From Saccharospirillum alexandrii (GTDB lineage: Bacteria > Pseudomonadota > Gammaproteobacteria > Pseudomonadales > Natronospirillaceae): DNA of 64,000 nucleotides. The position numbers and the translations under genes are program-made. Each line of letters opens with the position of its first letter. The first letter of the stretch is position 1. Location: the NCBI RefSeq assembly GCF_004000275.1, contig NZ_RCIP01000001.1:860749-924748 (forward strand), written 5' to 3'. The notes under the pieces were generated by a model. It was not told the origin of the DNA. It ran no database searches and was given only the letters and a program-made list of their open reading frames with translations. This document shows positions 48,197-57,901 of the stretch, piece after piece.

Positions 48197-49443
48197 CAAC
48201 GGCCACTCCGACGCGTTTTGACGGGACCCAGGGTCCGCTGGCTCAGCGCCTGCTGTTCAAGGCCCTGAACCGCTTCCACACCGGGTCACTGACACTGCAC
48301 GATGAGTCTGGCACCTATGTATTCGGCAACCCGGACCAGGACGGCCCCCACGCCAGCGTCCACATCCACAACACCCGCACCTACCGGGAAATGCTCACCG
48401 GGGGGGCGCTCGCCGCCGCTGAATGCTACGTCGCCGGGTTTTGGGACACTTCAGACCTGGCCACCGTAGTTCGCGTGTTCGCGGTAAACCTCGACACAAC
48501 GTCAAAGCTGAATAAAACGCTGGGCCTCGTTACCAAGCCGGTTCTGCGGCTGGCACACTGGCTCAACCGCAACGACAAGGCCGGTTCACGCAAAAACATC
48601 AGCGCCCACTACGACCTCGGCAACGAGCTGTTCGAAGCCTTCCTCGACGACAGCATGATGTACTCCAGCGCCATATACCCCAGCGCTGAGTCCACCCTAG
48701 AGGAAGCCCAGCGTCACCGGCTCGACCGGGTCTGCCAGAAGCTGGATCTGAAACCGGGCGATCATCTGCTTGAAATCGGCACCGGCTGGGGTGGCATGGC
48801 GATTCATGCGGCTCAGCATTACGGCTGCAAGGTGACCACCACCACCATTTCCGATGAACAGCACGACTATACCCGCAAGCGCATCGACGAACTGGGACTG
48901 GCCGACAAAATCACCCTGCTCAAACAGGATTACCGCGACCTCACCGGGCAATACAACAAACTGGTGTCGATCGAGATGATCGAAGCGGTCGGTCACGACT
49001 TTCTGCCGAGCTATTTCAAAGTACTATCGGAACGCCTGACCGACGACGGTGCGGCGCTGATCCAGTGCATCACCATGCCCGACCAGCGTTACCAGGAATA
49101 CCGTTCCTCGGTCGATTTTATTCGCAAGTACATCTTCCCCGGCGGCCACCTGCCCTCGTTGTCGATTCTGATGGACAACATGAAGCGCCACACCGACCTG
49201 CAACTGGTGCACCTTGAAGACATGACCGATCACTACGCCCGCACCCTCAAAGACTGGCATCACCGCTTTGTGGCTGCCCGTGATCAGATTCTGGAACTTG
49301 GCTACGACGATACCTTCTACCGTCTGTGGCGCTACTACTTTGCCTACTGCGAAGGCGGCTTCACTGAACGCGCCATCGGCACACACCAGGTGATGTTCGC
49401 CAAGGACAAAAACCGCCAGACCTGGATAGACCCGGCCCAATGA
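48193..49443 (+). CDS. cfa: Cyclopropane-fatty-acyl-phospholipid synthase family protein
   Basis: Adds a methylene or methyl group from S-adenosylmethionine across the double bond of membrane phospholipid chains. The 416-residue product has the N-terminal lipid-binding region and the methyltransferase motifs LEIGTGWGGMAIHAAQHYGC and IEMIEAVGHDFLPSYF, plus AYCEGGFTERAIGTHQ near the end. Close to E. coli Cfa (382). The operon type leaves open other SAM-dependent fatty-acid methylations (e.g. furan fatty acids). The ATG at 48193 overlaps the DUF1365 stop (ATGA). Confidence 0.9.
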   Translation: MTTATPTRFDGTQGPLAQRLLFKALNRFHTGSLTLHDESGTYVFGNPDQDGPHASVHIHNTRTYREMLTGGALAAAECYVAGFWDTSDLATVVRVFAVNLDTTSKLNKTLGLVTKPVLRLAHWLNRNDKAGSRKNISAHYDLGNELFEAFLDDSMMYSSAIYPSAESTLEEAQRHRLDRVCQKLDLKPGDHLLEIGTGWGGMAIHAAQHYGCKVTTTTISDEQHDYTRKRIDELGLADKITLLKQDYRDLTGQYNKLVSIEMIEAVGHDFLPSYFKVLSERLTDDGAALIQCITMPDQRYQEYRSSVDFIRKYIFPGGHLPSLSILMDNMKRHTDLQLVHLEDMTDHYARTLKDWHHRFVAARDQILELGYDDTFYRLWRYYFAYCEGGFTERAIGTHQVMFAKDKNRQTWIDPAQ

Positions 49444-49958
49444 AACTCAACGCAGGCAAAGCGGTTCTTAATTACGCCGGCTTCCAGATCGGCTGGTTCC
49501 TGCTGGTGCTCACCCAGTCGGCCTGGGCGATTATCTGGGCGCTGGGTTTTGTGGCCATGCACGCCGCCCTGTTTGGCAATCGGCGCGAATGGCAAGCGGT
49601 GATCCCGATCATGATTCTGGGTTTGCTGGTGGATCTCATCTGGCATGTGACTCCGGCCGTTCAGTTCCTGGGCGTCGGGCAACCGGTACCGCTCTGGCTG
49701 GTTGGGCTCTGGCTGATGTTTCCGCTGACGCTGAACCATTCGCTGGCCTGGCTGAAAGGCCGCTTGGGCCTGCAGATTGTGCTGGGTGTTTTCGGCGGCG
49801 GGGGCAGTTACGTCGCCGGCACCCAATTCGGGGCCGCCACCATGGAACCCTGGGCGCTGGTTGCTGTACCGCTGGCCTGGGGGCTCTGGCTGCCCCTGTT
49901 CTACTGGTGGCTTGATCGCCCAAACCACACACATCCGACTCAAATAGAGACGACATGA
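49440..49958 (+). CDS. DUF2878 family membrane protein
   Basis: A 172-residue inner-membrane protein with about five helices (ALGFVAMHAALFGN, VIPIMILGLLVDLIWHVTP, PLWLVGLWLMFPLTLNHSLA and others). The NHSLAWL and GLLVDLIWH motifs match DUF2878. Function unknown. Coupled to cfa and to the next gene by 4-base overlaps. Confidence 0.86.
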   Translation: MKLNAGKAVLNYAGFQIGWFLLVLTQSAWAIIWALGFVAMHAALFGNRREWQAVIPIMILGLLVDLIWHVTPAVQFLGVGQPVPLWLVGLWLMFPLTLNHSLAWLKGRLGLQIVLGVFGGGGSYVAGTQFGAATMEPWALVAVPLAWGLWLPLFYWWLDRPNHTHPTQIETT

Positions 49959-50701
49959 CCCCCCTTTTTACGTCTGCACCCACAATCCACCGGGCCAGGG
50001 CCACCAAACCCCTGTTCCTGGGCTTGCTCTTGGCCGGGCTGGCACTGACCAGTGTGGCTGAAACCTCCGAGACGATCGAATTCACGGGCAACGCCTACGA
50101 TCTGGACAGCGGTGACCTGCTGTATACCGAAGAGCACCAGCTGGAGCGGGTCGACGGTGTGCCTCAGCAGGAAACCGTTCGTTATGTAACGCCCGAAGGC
50201 GATACCCTCGCCCAAAAAGACATGACGTACTGGGAACCGGCCCGTCCCGCCTACCGGTTGACGGTCACCGACCCGGAAAGAACCGAAACCGTTGAACCCG
50301 AAGCCAATGGCGTCAGGGTAGACTCCGTCGAGTCCGGCTTTCTCGACTGGTCCGATGAAGAGAATTACGTCATTGACGGAGGCTTTCACTACTTCATTCT
50401 CGATCACTTCGACACCTTGCTCGACGGCAACAGTGTCGAATTCCAGTTCCTGGCGCCTACCCGAACCCGCTGGCTGGGCTTGCGGCTGCGCCCCACCGAG
50501 CAGGCCAATGGCCAGTTGATACTCGAACTCAACGTCCGCAACCGCCTGCTCAGCCTGGTGATCAGCGACATTGAACTGACCTACGACATCGACACCCGGC
50601 GCCTGATGCGCTACGCCGGGCTTACCAACCTGCCCAAACCCGGTGGTGGCAACTACAGCGCCAATATAGAGTACGACTATACGGGGGCTGATCAGCCATG
50701 A
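49955..50701 (+). CDS. Exported protein of unknown function
   Basis: A 248-residue protein with a signal sequence after a basic N-terminus (PLFLGLLLAGLALTSVA, then ETSETIEF). The mature part is beta-rich and acidic; a central segment reads GGFHYFILDHFDTLLDGNSV and is followed by FQFLAPTRTRWLGLRLRP and LELNVRNRLLSLVISDIELT. I do not recognise a family. Periplasmic by inference. It overlaps both neighbours by 4 bases and belongs to the phr-cfa operon. Confidence 0.75.
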   Translation: MTPLFTSAPTIHRARATKPLFLGLLLAGLALTSVAETSETIEFTGNAYDLDSGDLLYTEEHQLERVDGVPQQETVRYVTPEGDTLAQKDMTYWEPARPAYRLTVTDPERTETVEPEANGVRVDSVESGFLDWSDEENYVIDGGFHYFILDHFDTLLDGNSVEFQFLAPTRTRWLGLRLRPTEQANGQLILELNVRNRLLSLVISDIELTYDIDTRRLMRYAGLTNLPKPGGGNYSANIEYDYTGADQP

Positions 50702-51045
50702 AATCAAACCGGATAACCAACCGGCTGGCACTGGTGTTTCTGATTCTGGGTACCGGCCTGTCGCTCACCCTCATAGCCTGGATGCTGATTTACAACCCCT
50801 GGCCCCTGTTCTCGGAACAGGGCCAATGGCTGACCAGCCAGGTCTGGGGGCAAATTTCACTGTTCGACCTGTACAGCGGTTTTTTCATTGCCCTGGCGCT
50901 GGCCTGGCTGTTCGAACCCAACCCCTGGGTACGGCTGTTGTTATTGGTCACCTTGCCAACCCTGGGCAACCCGGTTTTGGCGGTTTGGTGTGTATCCCGC
51001 TGGCAACACCTAAAACGCATGGCGGCTAAGCGTGATTTTGACTAA
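50698..51045 (+). CDS. Small membrane protein, perhaps DUF1475-like
   Basis: A 115-residue protein with three helices (LALVFLILGTGLSLTLIAWM, ISLFDLYSGFFIALALAWLF and VRLLLLVTLPTLGNPVLAVW). The FDLYSGF pattern recalls DUF1475, a weak match. It is the last gene of the phr-cfa run (4-base overlap with the previous gene). Confidence 0.7.
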   Translation: MKSNRITNRLALVFLILGTGLSLTLIAWMLIYNPWPLFSEQGQWLTSQVWGQISLFDLYSGFFIALALAWLFEPNPWVRLLLLVTLPTLGNPVLAVWCVSRWQHLKRMAAKRDFD

Positions 51046-51104
51046 CCTGTAAGCATTCAGTATGTTTGCGGCCCTTTTTCAGGCCCCATGGTGGCGTGCA
51101 TCGG

Positions 51105-53579
51105 ATGACCTCTCAGGTTTTCAAACCCAGATTTCTACATCGCCTGTCGTTTCGGCTCTCGCGCAGTGGTGTCATTCTGGCCCTGCTCGTCAGCCTGGTC
51201 AGCTCCGGGTATCAGGTATTCAATGACTTTCGCGTAGAACGAAACTCACTCGATGCCTCCATTGAACGGGTGATGGACGCCTCCCGCTTTGCCGCCTCAC
51301 GCGCCGTGCACACGCTGGACTACAATCTGGCCAGCGAAGTGGCCAACGGCATGTTCGTGTACGACTTTGTTACCTACGTCGCCATTATTGACGAACTCGG
51401 ATCGCCCTTGGCTGAGCGCTCTGCCGAGCAAGACCAGCGCCAGCAACACTGGTATGAACTGTTCATTACCCGGCCCGTGCAAACGCTGGAAACACGGCTG
51501 GAAACCAATGCCCTGGGCAGCGATGTCTATGGCCTGCTGCGCATGCAGATCGACACGGTGCTGGCCTACCAGAGCTTCGCCGACCGGGCGATTTCGACCT
51601 TTCTGCTTGGGGTGGTCAAAAACTTCATCCTGATTCTACTGTTCCTCATTGTCTTTTACCGGCTGGTCACCAAGCCGATCAACAAGATGTCCAGCTCGCT
51701 CGACAGCATTGATGCCGAGAACCCCGATGGACAGCGGTTAACCCCACCCAGTGGCCACGAGCGCGACGAACTCGGCCAACTGACCGCCCACATCAACCAT
51801 TACCTGAGCAATGCCGAACGGCTGATCACCGACAAGACACTGGCCAAGCACGAAGTTGAAGAGTCTTACACCAACATGCGGCGGCTGATCGATAACCTGC
51901 CGCACCTCATTTACGTTAAGAACCGCCAGGGCGAACTGGCACTGGTGAACGAAGCCTTTGCCCGTGCCTTCCAGACCACGGTCGAAGAACTGACCGGCCA
52001 GCATCAGAGCCGAATACTCGATGAATACGACGAAAAGTCGCGCCAACTGATTGTAGAAGCCGACGAACAGGTGATGACCGATCAGAACAGCTTGTTTATC
52101 CCCGAGCTGGACTGGATGACCAGCAATGGCACCCTAACGGCGCTTGAGCTGCGCATTCTGCCCATCGAATTTCGCGGCGAGCCCGCCATACTCTCGGTCG
52201 GTGTCGACATTACCGAACGCAAGCGCAATCAGTCGCGCATGCAACACATGGCCTACCACGACCCGCTGACCGACCTGCCCAACCGGCACCTCTTTCTTGA
52301 TCGTCTGGGCCAGTCACTGCGCCGCGCCGAACGTTCCGGCCAATTCGGTGCTCTGGTGTTTATCGACCTCGATAACTTCAAAAACATCAACGATTCCATG
52401 GGCCACAGTGCAGGCGACTCGCTGCTGCGTGAAGCCGCTTCCCGGTTAATGGATGCCGTGCGTAACGAAGACACCGTGTCGCGCCTCGGCGGCGACGAGT
52501 TCGTGATCTGCATGGCTGACCTTGGGAATGATAGAAGCGAAGTCAGCATTCTGGCCTACCAGCGCGCCGAACGCCTTCGCAAAGCCCTGGCCGAACCGTT
52601 CTTCATTGGCGGGCAACAACTGACGGTCACCGCCAGCCTGGGCATCGCCCTTTATCCGGAAGGTTCCACCAGCGCCTCAGACCTGCTGCGCAATGCCGAC
52701 ACCGCCATGTACCAGGCCAAGGCGCATGGCAAAGACAACGCCATTCAGTTCGAACAAGCCATGGCCGAAGCCACCGCCTTCCGGTTGAGCATGGAAAAAG
52801 ACCTGCGTCTGGCGGTCGAACGCCGCGAGTTCTACCTCACCTTTCAGCCCCAGGTCGATGTGCGCGATAACAGCATCCTTGGCGCCGAGGCCCTGATGCG
52901 CTGGCAACACCCGACCCGGGGCACCGTCTCCCCGGTCGAATTCATTCCGGTGCTGGAAAACATGGGGCTGATCGTCAAGGTTGGCGAATGGGCGCTCGAT
53001 GAAGCCTGCGCCACGGTGCGCCGCTGGATGGACGCTGGCCTCTGGCACGAAAACCAGGTGCTCGGCATCAACGTCAGCCCACAACAGTTTTCCCAGCCCG
53101 AATTTTTTACTCAGGTGAAACAGGCCATCAAGCAATACGACATTCCGGCCCGCTGCATCGACCTGGAAATCACCGAAGGCATGGTGATCAACGAAGTCGA
53201 AGAAACCATCGTGCGGATGAACGAAATTCGCCAGTACGGCGTCTCGTTTTCAATCGACGATTTTGGCACCGGCTATTCGAGCCTGAGCTACCTGAAGCGC
53301 TTGCCGCTCGATGTGCTTAAAGTCGACCAGTCGTTCGTGCGCGACCTCACTACCGACAGCAACGACGCCGCCATTGTCGAAACCATTCTCGCCATGGCTC
53401 AGCACCTGAACCTCAAAACCATTGCCGAAGGTGTAGAAACCGAAGAACAACTGACGTTTCTGGAGTCGATTGGCTGTCTGCGCTACCAGGGCTATTTGTT
53501 TTCCGCCCCGCTGAACACCGACGATTTTATACGCCTGCTGCAAGACAACAACACCCAGGCCGCTGCAGCCGCGCCTTAA
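51105..53579 (+). CDS. Membrane-bound PAS-GGDEF-EAL cyclic-di-GMP protein
   Basis: An 824-residue dual-domain protein controlling cyclic-di-GMP. TM1 (VILALLVSLVSSGYQVF) and TM2 (FILILLFLIVFYRLV, about 173-187) flank a periplasmic sensor; HAMP, then a PAS domain (about 255-375), GGDEF (about 380-545; motif GGDEF at 462-466, with the inhibitory RxxD at 453-456) and EAL (about 560-815; EAL at 595-597, IDDFGTGYSS, VLKVDQ and YLFSAPL). Both active sites look intact. The frame starts at a TTG (51066); the ATG at 51105 is chosen, with moderate certainty. A terminator follows. Confidence 0.92.
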   Translation: MTSQVFKPRFLHRLSFRLSRSGVILALLVSLVSSGYQVFNDFRVERNSLDASIERVMDASRFAASRAVHTLDYNLASEVANGMFVYDFVTYVAIIDELGSPLAERSAEQDQRQQHWYELFITRPVQTLETRLETNALGSDVYGLLRMQIDTVLAYQSFADRAISTFLLGVVKNFILILLFLIVFYRLVTKPINKMSSSLDSIDAENPDGQRLTPPSGHERDELGQLTAHINHYLSNAERLITDKTLAKHEVEESYTNMRRLIDNLPHLIYVKNRQGELALVNEAFARAFQTTVEELTGQHQSRILDEYDEKSRQLIVEADEQVMTDQNSLFIPELDWMTSNGTLTALELRILPIEFRGEPAILSVGVDITERKRNQSRMQHMAYHDPLTDLPNRHLFLDRLGQSLRRAERSGQFGALVFIDLDNFKNINDSMGHSAGDSLLREAASRLMDAVRNEDTVSRLGGDEFVICMADLGNDRSEVSILAYQRAERLRKALAEPFFIGGQQLTVTASLGIALYPEGSTSASDLLRNADTAMYQAKAHGKDNAIQFEQAMAEATAFRLSMEKDLRLAVERREFYLTFQPQVDVRDNSILGAEALMRWQHPTRGTVSPVEFIPVLENMGLIVKVGEWALDEACATVRRWMDAGLWHENQVLGINVSPQQFSQPEFFTQVKQAIKQYDIPARCIDLEITEGMVINEVEETIVRMNEIRQYGVSFSIDDFGTGYSSLSYLKRLPLDVLKVDQSFVRDLTTDSNDAAIVETILAMAQHLNLKTIAEGVETEEQLTFLESIGCLRYQGYLFSAPLNTDDFIRLLQDNNTQAAAAAP

Positions 53580-53591
53580 CGTCCCGTTCGC

Positions 53592-53616
53592 ACGGCCAGT
53601 GAACAGGCCGTTTTTT
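53592..53616 (+). terminator. Rho-independent terminator after the GGDEF-EAL gene
   Basis: ACGGCC (53592-53597) pairs with GGCCGT (53606-53611) with an 8-nt loop and is followed by six T. It lies 13 bases after the stop codon. Confidence 0.85.
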
Positions 53617-53644
53617 CACCCCGATTTTTGAGATTCAAAACCCC

Positions 53645-54316
53645 GTGACCTACTCCGTTAAAGAAATGTTCTACACCCTGCAGGGCGAAGGCGCGCACAC
53701 CGGCCGCGCCTCGGTCTTCTGTCGATTTACCGGTTGCAACCTCTGGAGTGGCCGCGAATCAGACCGCGCCACCAGCATCTGCACGTTCTGCGATACCGAC
53801 TTCATTGGCACCGATGGCGAAGGCGGTGGCAAATTCGCCACCGAAACCGACCTGGCCGACGCCATAGCCGCGCTGTGGCCAACGGCCACTCGCGTAACAG
53901 ACCAGCGAGAAAAACCCTACGTGGTATTCACTGGTGGCGAACCGGCCCTGCAATTGACTGAAGCGCTGATCGACGCCCTGCACCAGCACGGCTTCGAGTG
54001 CGCTGTAGAATCGAACGGAACCCGCCCGCTGCCGGCCAATCTCGATTGGGTATGCATCAGCCCCAAGGGGCGCAGTGAGGTGATCATCGAGCGCTGCGAT
54101 GAACTGAAGCTGGTGTTCCCGCAGCCGGACGCGCCGCCAGAACGGTTTGCGCACATCGAGGCCGGGGTTCGCTACCTGAGCCCGCTAAACCCCTTCGACA
54201 TCGAAACCCTGCACCCGGCGCGGGAAACCAGCACCCAGGCCGCCATCGCCTATTGCATGGCCCACCCCGAGTGGCGGCTGACACTGCAGTCGCACAAGGT
54301 GGTTAACATCGCCTGA
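53645..54316 (+). CDS. queE: 7-carboxy-7-deazaguanine synthase QueE, CX14CX2C type
   Basis: A radical SAM enzyme of queuosine synthesis that contracts 6-carboxytetrahydropterin to carboxydeazaguanine. The 223-residue product begins VTYSVKEMFYTLQGEGAHTG (GTG start). The three [4Fe-4S] cysteines are spaced Cys31-X14-Cys46-X2-Cys49 (SICTFCDTDF), not the common CX3CX2C; this long-loop type is known from Burkholderia QueE. Further motifs: VVFTGGEPALQLTEALID, AVESNGTRPLP and VCISPKG. Stands alone. Confidence 0.95.
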   Translation: MTYSVKEMFYTLQGEGAHTGRASVFCRFTGCNLWSGRESDRATSICTFCDTDFIGTDGEGGGKFATETDLADAIAALWPTATRVTDQREKPYVVFTGGEPALQLTEALIDALHQHGFECAVESNGTRPLPANLDWVCISPKGRSEVIIERCDELKLVFPQPDAPPERFAHIEAGVRYLSPLNPFDIETLHPARETSTQAAIAYCMAHPEWRLTLQSHKVVNIA

Positions 54317-54382
54317 CGCAATAAACGACCGCAAGACCCCTAGAAGGCCGTGTAAGATCTGGTGCGACCCATAAATCTCAGC

Positions 54383-55150
54383 TTAGGTTGGCTTTCTGGC
54401 CAGCAACAACACATACCGCCCCAAATCCCGATAAGGCGCTTGCTCGCACAAGCGCTGTTCCATCTCGATGATGTCGTCATCGGTGTACCAGCTCAGCACC
54501 GTCGGTTCGGTTAAATCGGTAAAGGTACGAATGCCCGCCTGGGTGAGAATGTCGAAGCCGCTGTCCACCAGTTGCTGGCGCACGGGTTCCGGGCTTAGGG
54601 GCGTTATTGGGGTCAGTCCGCCGGCCAGGCCTTGCAGCTGACCGGTTTTGACTTTGTCGAGGGTACCGCGCATCAGGTTGCGCAGCTCAAGCATGTGACG
54701 GTTGTAGACCATTACACCGATCACGCCGCCCGGCGCTACCCAGCTCATGGCTCTGTCCAGTGCGGCCTGTGGTTGTTCCAGCCATTCGAGCACGGCGTGC
54801 AAGATCACCAAATCCCGGTTAGGGCCGGTGTCGAAATCAAATACCGAAGCCTGGCTTGCCCGGCACTGGCCGCTGGCAATCCAATCGGCCGCATCGTGTT
54901 GAACCTGAGCCACCAGATCGCCCGACACGTCGAAATACTCGACCCGGTGCCCCATCCCCAGCAGCCACAATGTCATTTGCCCGAGGCCACCACCGGCATC
55001 TAGCACGCTCAGCCCCGGTTGCTGTAATTCGGGCAGGTACTTCGGGTACAGCGTTTCCAACAGTGTCTGGCGAATACGGCCTTTCAAGCTGCCATAGATG
55101 TTTTTTGAAAACCGCTCCGCCAGCGGGTCGAAATTGACGTAGTCTTTCAC
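54383..55150 (-). CDS. cmoM: tRNA 5-carboxymethoxyuridine methyltransferase CmoM
   Basis: A SAM-dependent methyltransferase; family members methylate cmo5U34 of certain tRNAs. The 255-residue product begins [20 protein letters not shown], the CmoM N-terminus, then motif I VLDAGGGLGQMTLWLLGMGH and FDTGPNRDLVILHAVLEWL. The frame extends upstream but that part is antisense to galE's end; the GTG at 55150 overlaps the galE TAG by one base (TAGTG), so the two are coupled. Confidence 0.88.
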   Translation of the reverse strand: MKDYVNFDPLAERFSKNIYGSLKGRIRQTLLETLYPKYLPELQQPGLSVLDAGGGLGQMTLWLLGMGHRVEYFDVSGDLVAQVQHDAADWIASGQCRASQASVFDFDTGPNRDLVILHAVLEWLEQPQAALDRAMSWVAPGGVIGVMVYNRHMLELRNLMRGTLDKVKTGQLQGLAGGLTPITPLSPEPVRQQLVDSGFDILTQAGIRTFTDLTEPTVLSWYTDDDIIEMEQRLCEQAPYRDLGRYVLLLARKPT

Positions 55151-56163
55151 TACCGCTGATAACCCTCCGGGTTTTGGCTTTGCCAGCGCCAGGAATCGGC
55201 CATCATGTCTTCCAGACCCCGCTCGGCGCGCCAGCCCAGTTCCTGCTCGGCATAGGCCGGGTCGGCATAGCAGCAGGCGATGTCGCCGGGGCGGCGATCG
55301 ACCAGCTTGTAAGGCACCTCGCAACCCGAAGCCTTCTCCAGTGCTTTCACCATATCGAGCACGCTGTAGCCCACTCCGGTGCCCAGGTTGTAGGCCACGC
55401 AGCCAGGGTTGCTGTTCAGCTTCTCGATGGCTTGAACGTGGCCTTTGGCCAAGTCCACCACGTGAATGTAGTCGCGCACGCCAGTGCCATCGGGCGTGTT
55501 GTAATCGCTCCCGAAGACCGACAACGCCTCGCGCTTGCCAATGGCCACCTGGGTAATAAAGGGCATCAGGTTATTGGGAATGCCGTTCGGGTCTTCGCCG
55601 ATGGTGCCGCTTTCGTGCGCCCCAACCGGGTTGAAGTACCGCAACAGCGCCACCTGCCATTCCGGATCGGAGGCATGAAGGTCACGCAGAATGTCTTCGA
55701 TCATCAGCTTGGAGCGGCCGTAAGGGTTGGTCGCGCTGAGCGGAAAGTGCTCCTGAATCGGCACCGTATGCGGGTCGCCATACACCGTGGCCGATGAACT
55801 GAACACCAGGTTCTTGCAGCCGTGGCGTTTCATCACCTGCAACAGACACAGGGTGCCGTATACGTTGTTGTCGTAGTAATCGAGTGGCTTCTCAGTGCTC
55901 TCGCCCACGGCTTTCAGGCCGGCAAAATGCACCACGGCCTCGATGTCGTGTTCGCTGAACACCCGGTCGAGCAAGGCAGTATCGCGAATGTCGCCTTCTA
56001 CGAAATCGACCGGTTGCTGCACAATGGCCTCAACCCGGCGCAGCGATTCCGGCGAGCTGTTCACGAGGTTATCGAGCACCAGCACGGTGTGCCCGGCTTT
56101 GATCAGTTCTATGCAGGTGTGGCTGCCAATGTACCCGGCACCGCCGGTCACCAAAACAGTCAT
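55150..56163 (-). CDS. galE: UDP-glucose 4-epimerase
   Basis: Interconverts UDP-glucose and UDP-galactose with bound NAD+, feeding LPS/exopolysaccharide. The 337-residue product (E. coli 338) has [20 protein letters not shown], the serine in SSSATVYG and the YGRSK catalytic pair. Start at the ATG at 56163, with GGAG 6 bases upstream; the frame goes on to 56235 but contains a 16-bp operator-like palindrome. First of galE-cmoM. Confidence 0.95.
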   Translation of the reverse strand: MTVLVTGGAGYIGSHTCIELIKAGHTVLVLDNLVNSSPESLRRVEAIVQQPVDFVEGDIRDTALLDRVFSEHDIEAVVHFAGLKAVGESTEKPLDYYDNNVYGTLCLLQVMKRHGCKNLVFSSSATVYGDPHTVPIQEHFPLSATNPYGRSKLMIEDILRDLHASDPEWQVALLRYFNPVGAHESGTIGEDPNGIPNNLMPFITQVAIGKREALSVFGSDYNTPDGTGVRDYIHVVDLAKGHVQAIEKLNSNPGCVAYNLGTGVGYSVLDMVKALEKASGCEVPYKLVDRRPGDIACCYADPAYAEQELGWRAERGLEDMMADSWRWQSQNPEGYQR

Positions 56164-56215
56164 AGCAAACTCCATTGCGTGGTTTTCAGAGTGAGTAATC
56201 CCGGAAAACCTACCA

Positions 56216-56231
56216 CTGAAAACGTTTTCAG
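56216..56231. promoter_or_regulatory. 16-bp palindrome with central CG, LacI-family operator-like
   Basis: CTGAAAACGTTTTCAG is a perfect palindrome, centred on CG like sites of GalR/PurR/Cra-type repressors. It lies 53 bases before the galE start and 32 bases after the end of the phosphomannomutase gene. No LacI-family gene is in the window. Confidence 0.5.
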
Positions 56232-56262
56232 ACAAGGTATCCTCGTTCTCCGGGCGGTCGCT

Positions 56263-57630
56263 CTACTGGCGAATCAGTGCCAGCAGCTCCTGAGTCTTCT
56301 CTTCCATGAGGGCTTTGTCGCCCCGGGTTTCGACGTTCAGGCGAATCACCGGTTCGGTGTTCGATTTACGCAAGTTAAAGCGCCAGTCGGTGAACTCCAA
56401 CGACAGGCCATCGATGCGGTCTTCTGCTATGGCGTCGGACTTATAAGCATCGTAAACCCGGGTCATGGTTTCATCGGCATCGGCGACTTTACTGTTGATC
56501 TCGCCCGGTGACGGGAACTTCGCCATCCGCTCGCTGACCAGTGCTTTCAGTGAGGTCTTCTTCTTGCTCAGCAAATCGACCACCAGCAACCAGGGAATCA
56601 TGCCCGAGTCGGCATAGGCGAAATCGCGGAAGTAGTGGTGGGCACTCATTTCACCGCCGTAGACGGCATCTTCCTTACGCATCTTCTCTTTAATAAAGGC
56701 ATGGCCCGATTTGCACATGATGGCCTCGCCACCGTTGGCTTCGACGATTTCGACGGTGTTCCACGTCAGCCGCGGGTCATACACCACCTTGGAGCCCGGC
56801 TGCTTGACCAGAAAAGCCTCGGCCAGCAAACCCACAATGTAATAGCCTTCGATGAACTGGCCTTCGTTGTCCCACAGGAAACAGCGGTCAAAGTCGCCAT
56901 CCCAGGCGATGCCCATGTCGGCGCCGTGTTCTTTAACCGCCTTGCTGGTTACCGGCTGCTGTTCGTGCAACAGGGGGTTGGGAATGCCGTTCGGGAAAGT
57001 GCCATCGGGGTCGTTGTTGATTTTAATCAGCTCAATCGGTGCGCCACTGGCTTTCAGGGCGGCTTCCAGGCGGTCGAGCGAGGGGCCTGCGGCGCCGTTG
57101 CCGGCATTGGTGACCAGCTTGGTCGGGCGCAGGTCGGAAAGATCGAGATAGCCGATCAGATGTTCGGTATAGGCCTGGCTGTTGTCGTGCTCGGTGAGCG
57201 TGCCACGCTTGGCGGCTTTATCGCCATAGTCCCCGGTTTCGGCCATTTTGCGAATGTCGTCGAGGCCGGTGTCTCGGGAAATCGGTTTGGATTCCTCGCG
57301 CACCATCTTCATGCCGTTGTAATTAATGGGGTTGTGGCTGGCCGTCACCATGCACCCACCCTCGGCCTTAAGGTGTTTGGTGGCGAAATACACCTCTTCG
57401 GTGCCACACAGCCCGATATCGATCACATCGGCCCCGAAATCCAGCACGCCGTCGGCAAAGGCTTGCTTCAGCTCCGGAGACGTCTGGCGAACATCGCCCC
57501 CGACGACCACGGTCTTGGGTTTCAGGTAGGCTGCAAAGGCCCGTCCAATCCTGTAGGCAATGTCCGTATTCAGCTCGACACCCAGCTCACCGCGAATGTC
57601 GTAAGCGCCAAAACAGGTCAGTTCAGTCAT
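56263..57630 (-). CDS. Phosphomannomutase/phosphoglucomutase
   Basis: Moves phosphate between C6 and C1 of mannose or glucose, giving precursors for nucleotide sugars. The 455-residue product shows the phosphoserine loop [14 protein letters not shown], the metal loop DGDFDRCF, the sugar loop [13 protein letters not shown] and the phosphate loop [12 protein letters not shown]. This matches AlgC/CpsG-type enzymes. Upstream of galE in the same direction, 99 bases apart. Confidence 0.93.
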   Translation of the reverse strand: MTELTCFGAYDIRGELGVELNTDIAYRIGRAFAAYLKPKTVVVGGDVRQTSPELKQAFADGVLDFGADVIDIGLCGTEEVYFATKHLKAEGGCMVTASHNPINYNGMKMVREESKPISRDTGLDDIRKMAETGDYGDKAAKRGTLTEHDNSQAYTEHLIGYLDLSDLRPTKLVTNAGNGAAGPSLDRLEAALKASGAPIELIKINNDPDGTFPNGIPNPLLHEQQPVTSKAVKEHGADMGIAWDGDFDRCFLWDNEGQFIEGYYIVGLLAEAFLVKQPGSKVVYDPRLTWNTVEIVEANGGEAIMCKSGHAFIKEKMRKEDAVYGGEMSAHHYFRDFAYADSGMIPWLLVVDLLSKKKTSLKALVSERMAKFPSPGEINSKVADADETMTRVYDAYKSDAIAEDRIDGLSLEFTDWRFNLRKSNTEPVIRLNVETRGDKALMEEKTQELLALIRQ

Positions 57631-57751
57631 GAGGTGCTCCGTTTTAGATGTGCCCCGATTATAGGTTGCAAAAGGCCCTCCTTGCAGTCTTTTTTAAAAT
57701 CGGTTTTTCCTGGTGTCGAGCTCTACCCAATAGCAGGCGACCCCGGCCAGC

Positions 57752-57780
57752 TTGGCTCCGTCTCTGGCGTCCCGTATACT
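57752..57780 (+). promoter_or_regulatory. Sigma-70 promoter of the Wzz-like gene
   Basis: TTGGCT (57752-57757) and TATACT (57775-57780) with an optimal 17-base spacer. The transcript would have a leader of about 115 nt before the ATG at 57902. This supports that ATG over the longer open frame. The 271-bp gap to the phosphomannomutase gene has no other feature I could name. Confidence 0.7.
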
Positions 57781-57901
57781 GCTGCGGTTAGGCATTTGTG
57801 TGGCAAAACAGCGCCCGTCGTCCCATGCCAGCCAACAGCTAGAACGGCGGTCAACCATCGCTACGACCAGTCGTCATTACCACGCAGTACAGAGGGAACA
57901 C

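Noticed and set aside
57752-57901. N-terminal extension of the Wzz-like protein from the upstream ATG
   Set aside because: The extension begins at the promoter's -35 box and would precede the likely transcription start; the ATG at 57902 has a good ribosome site.
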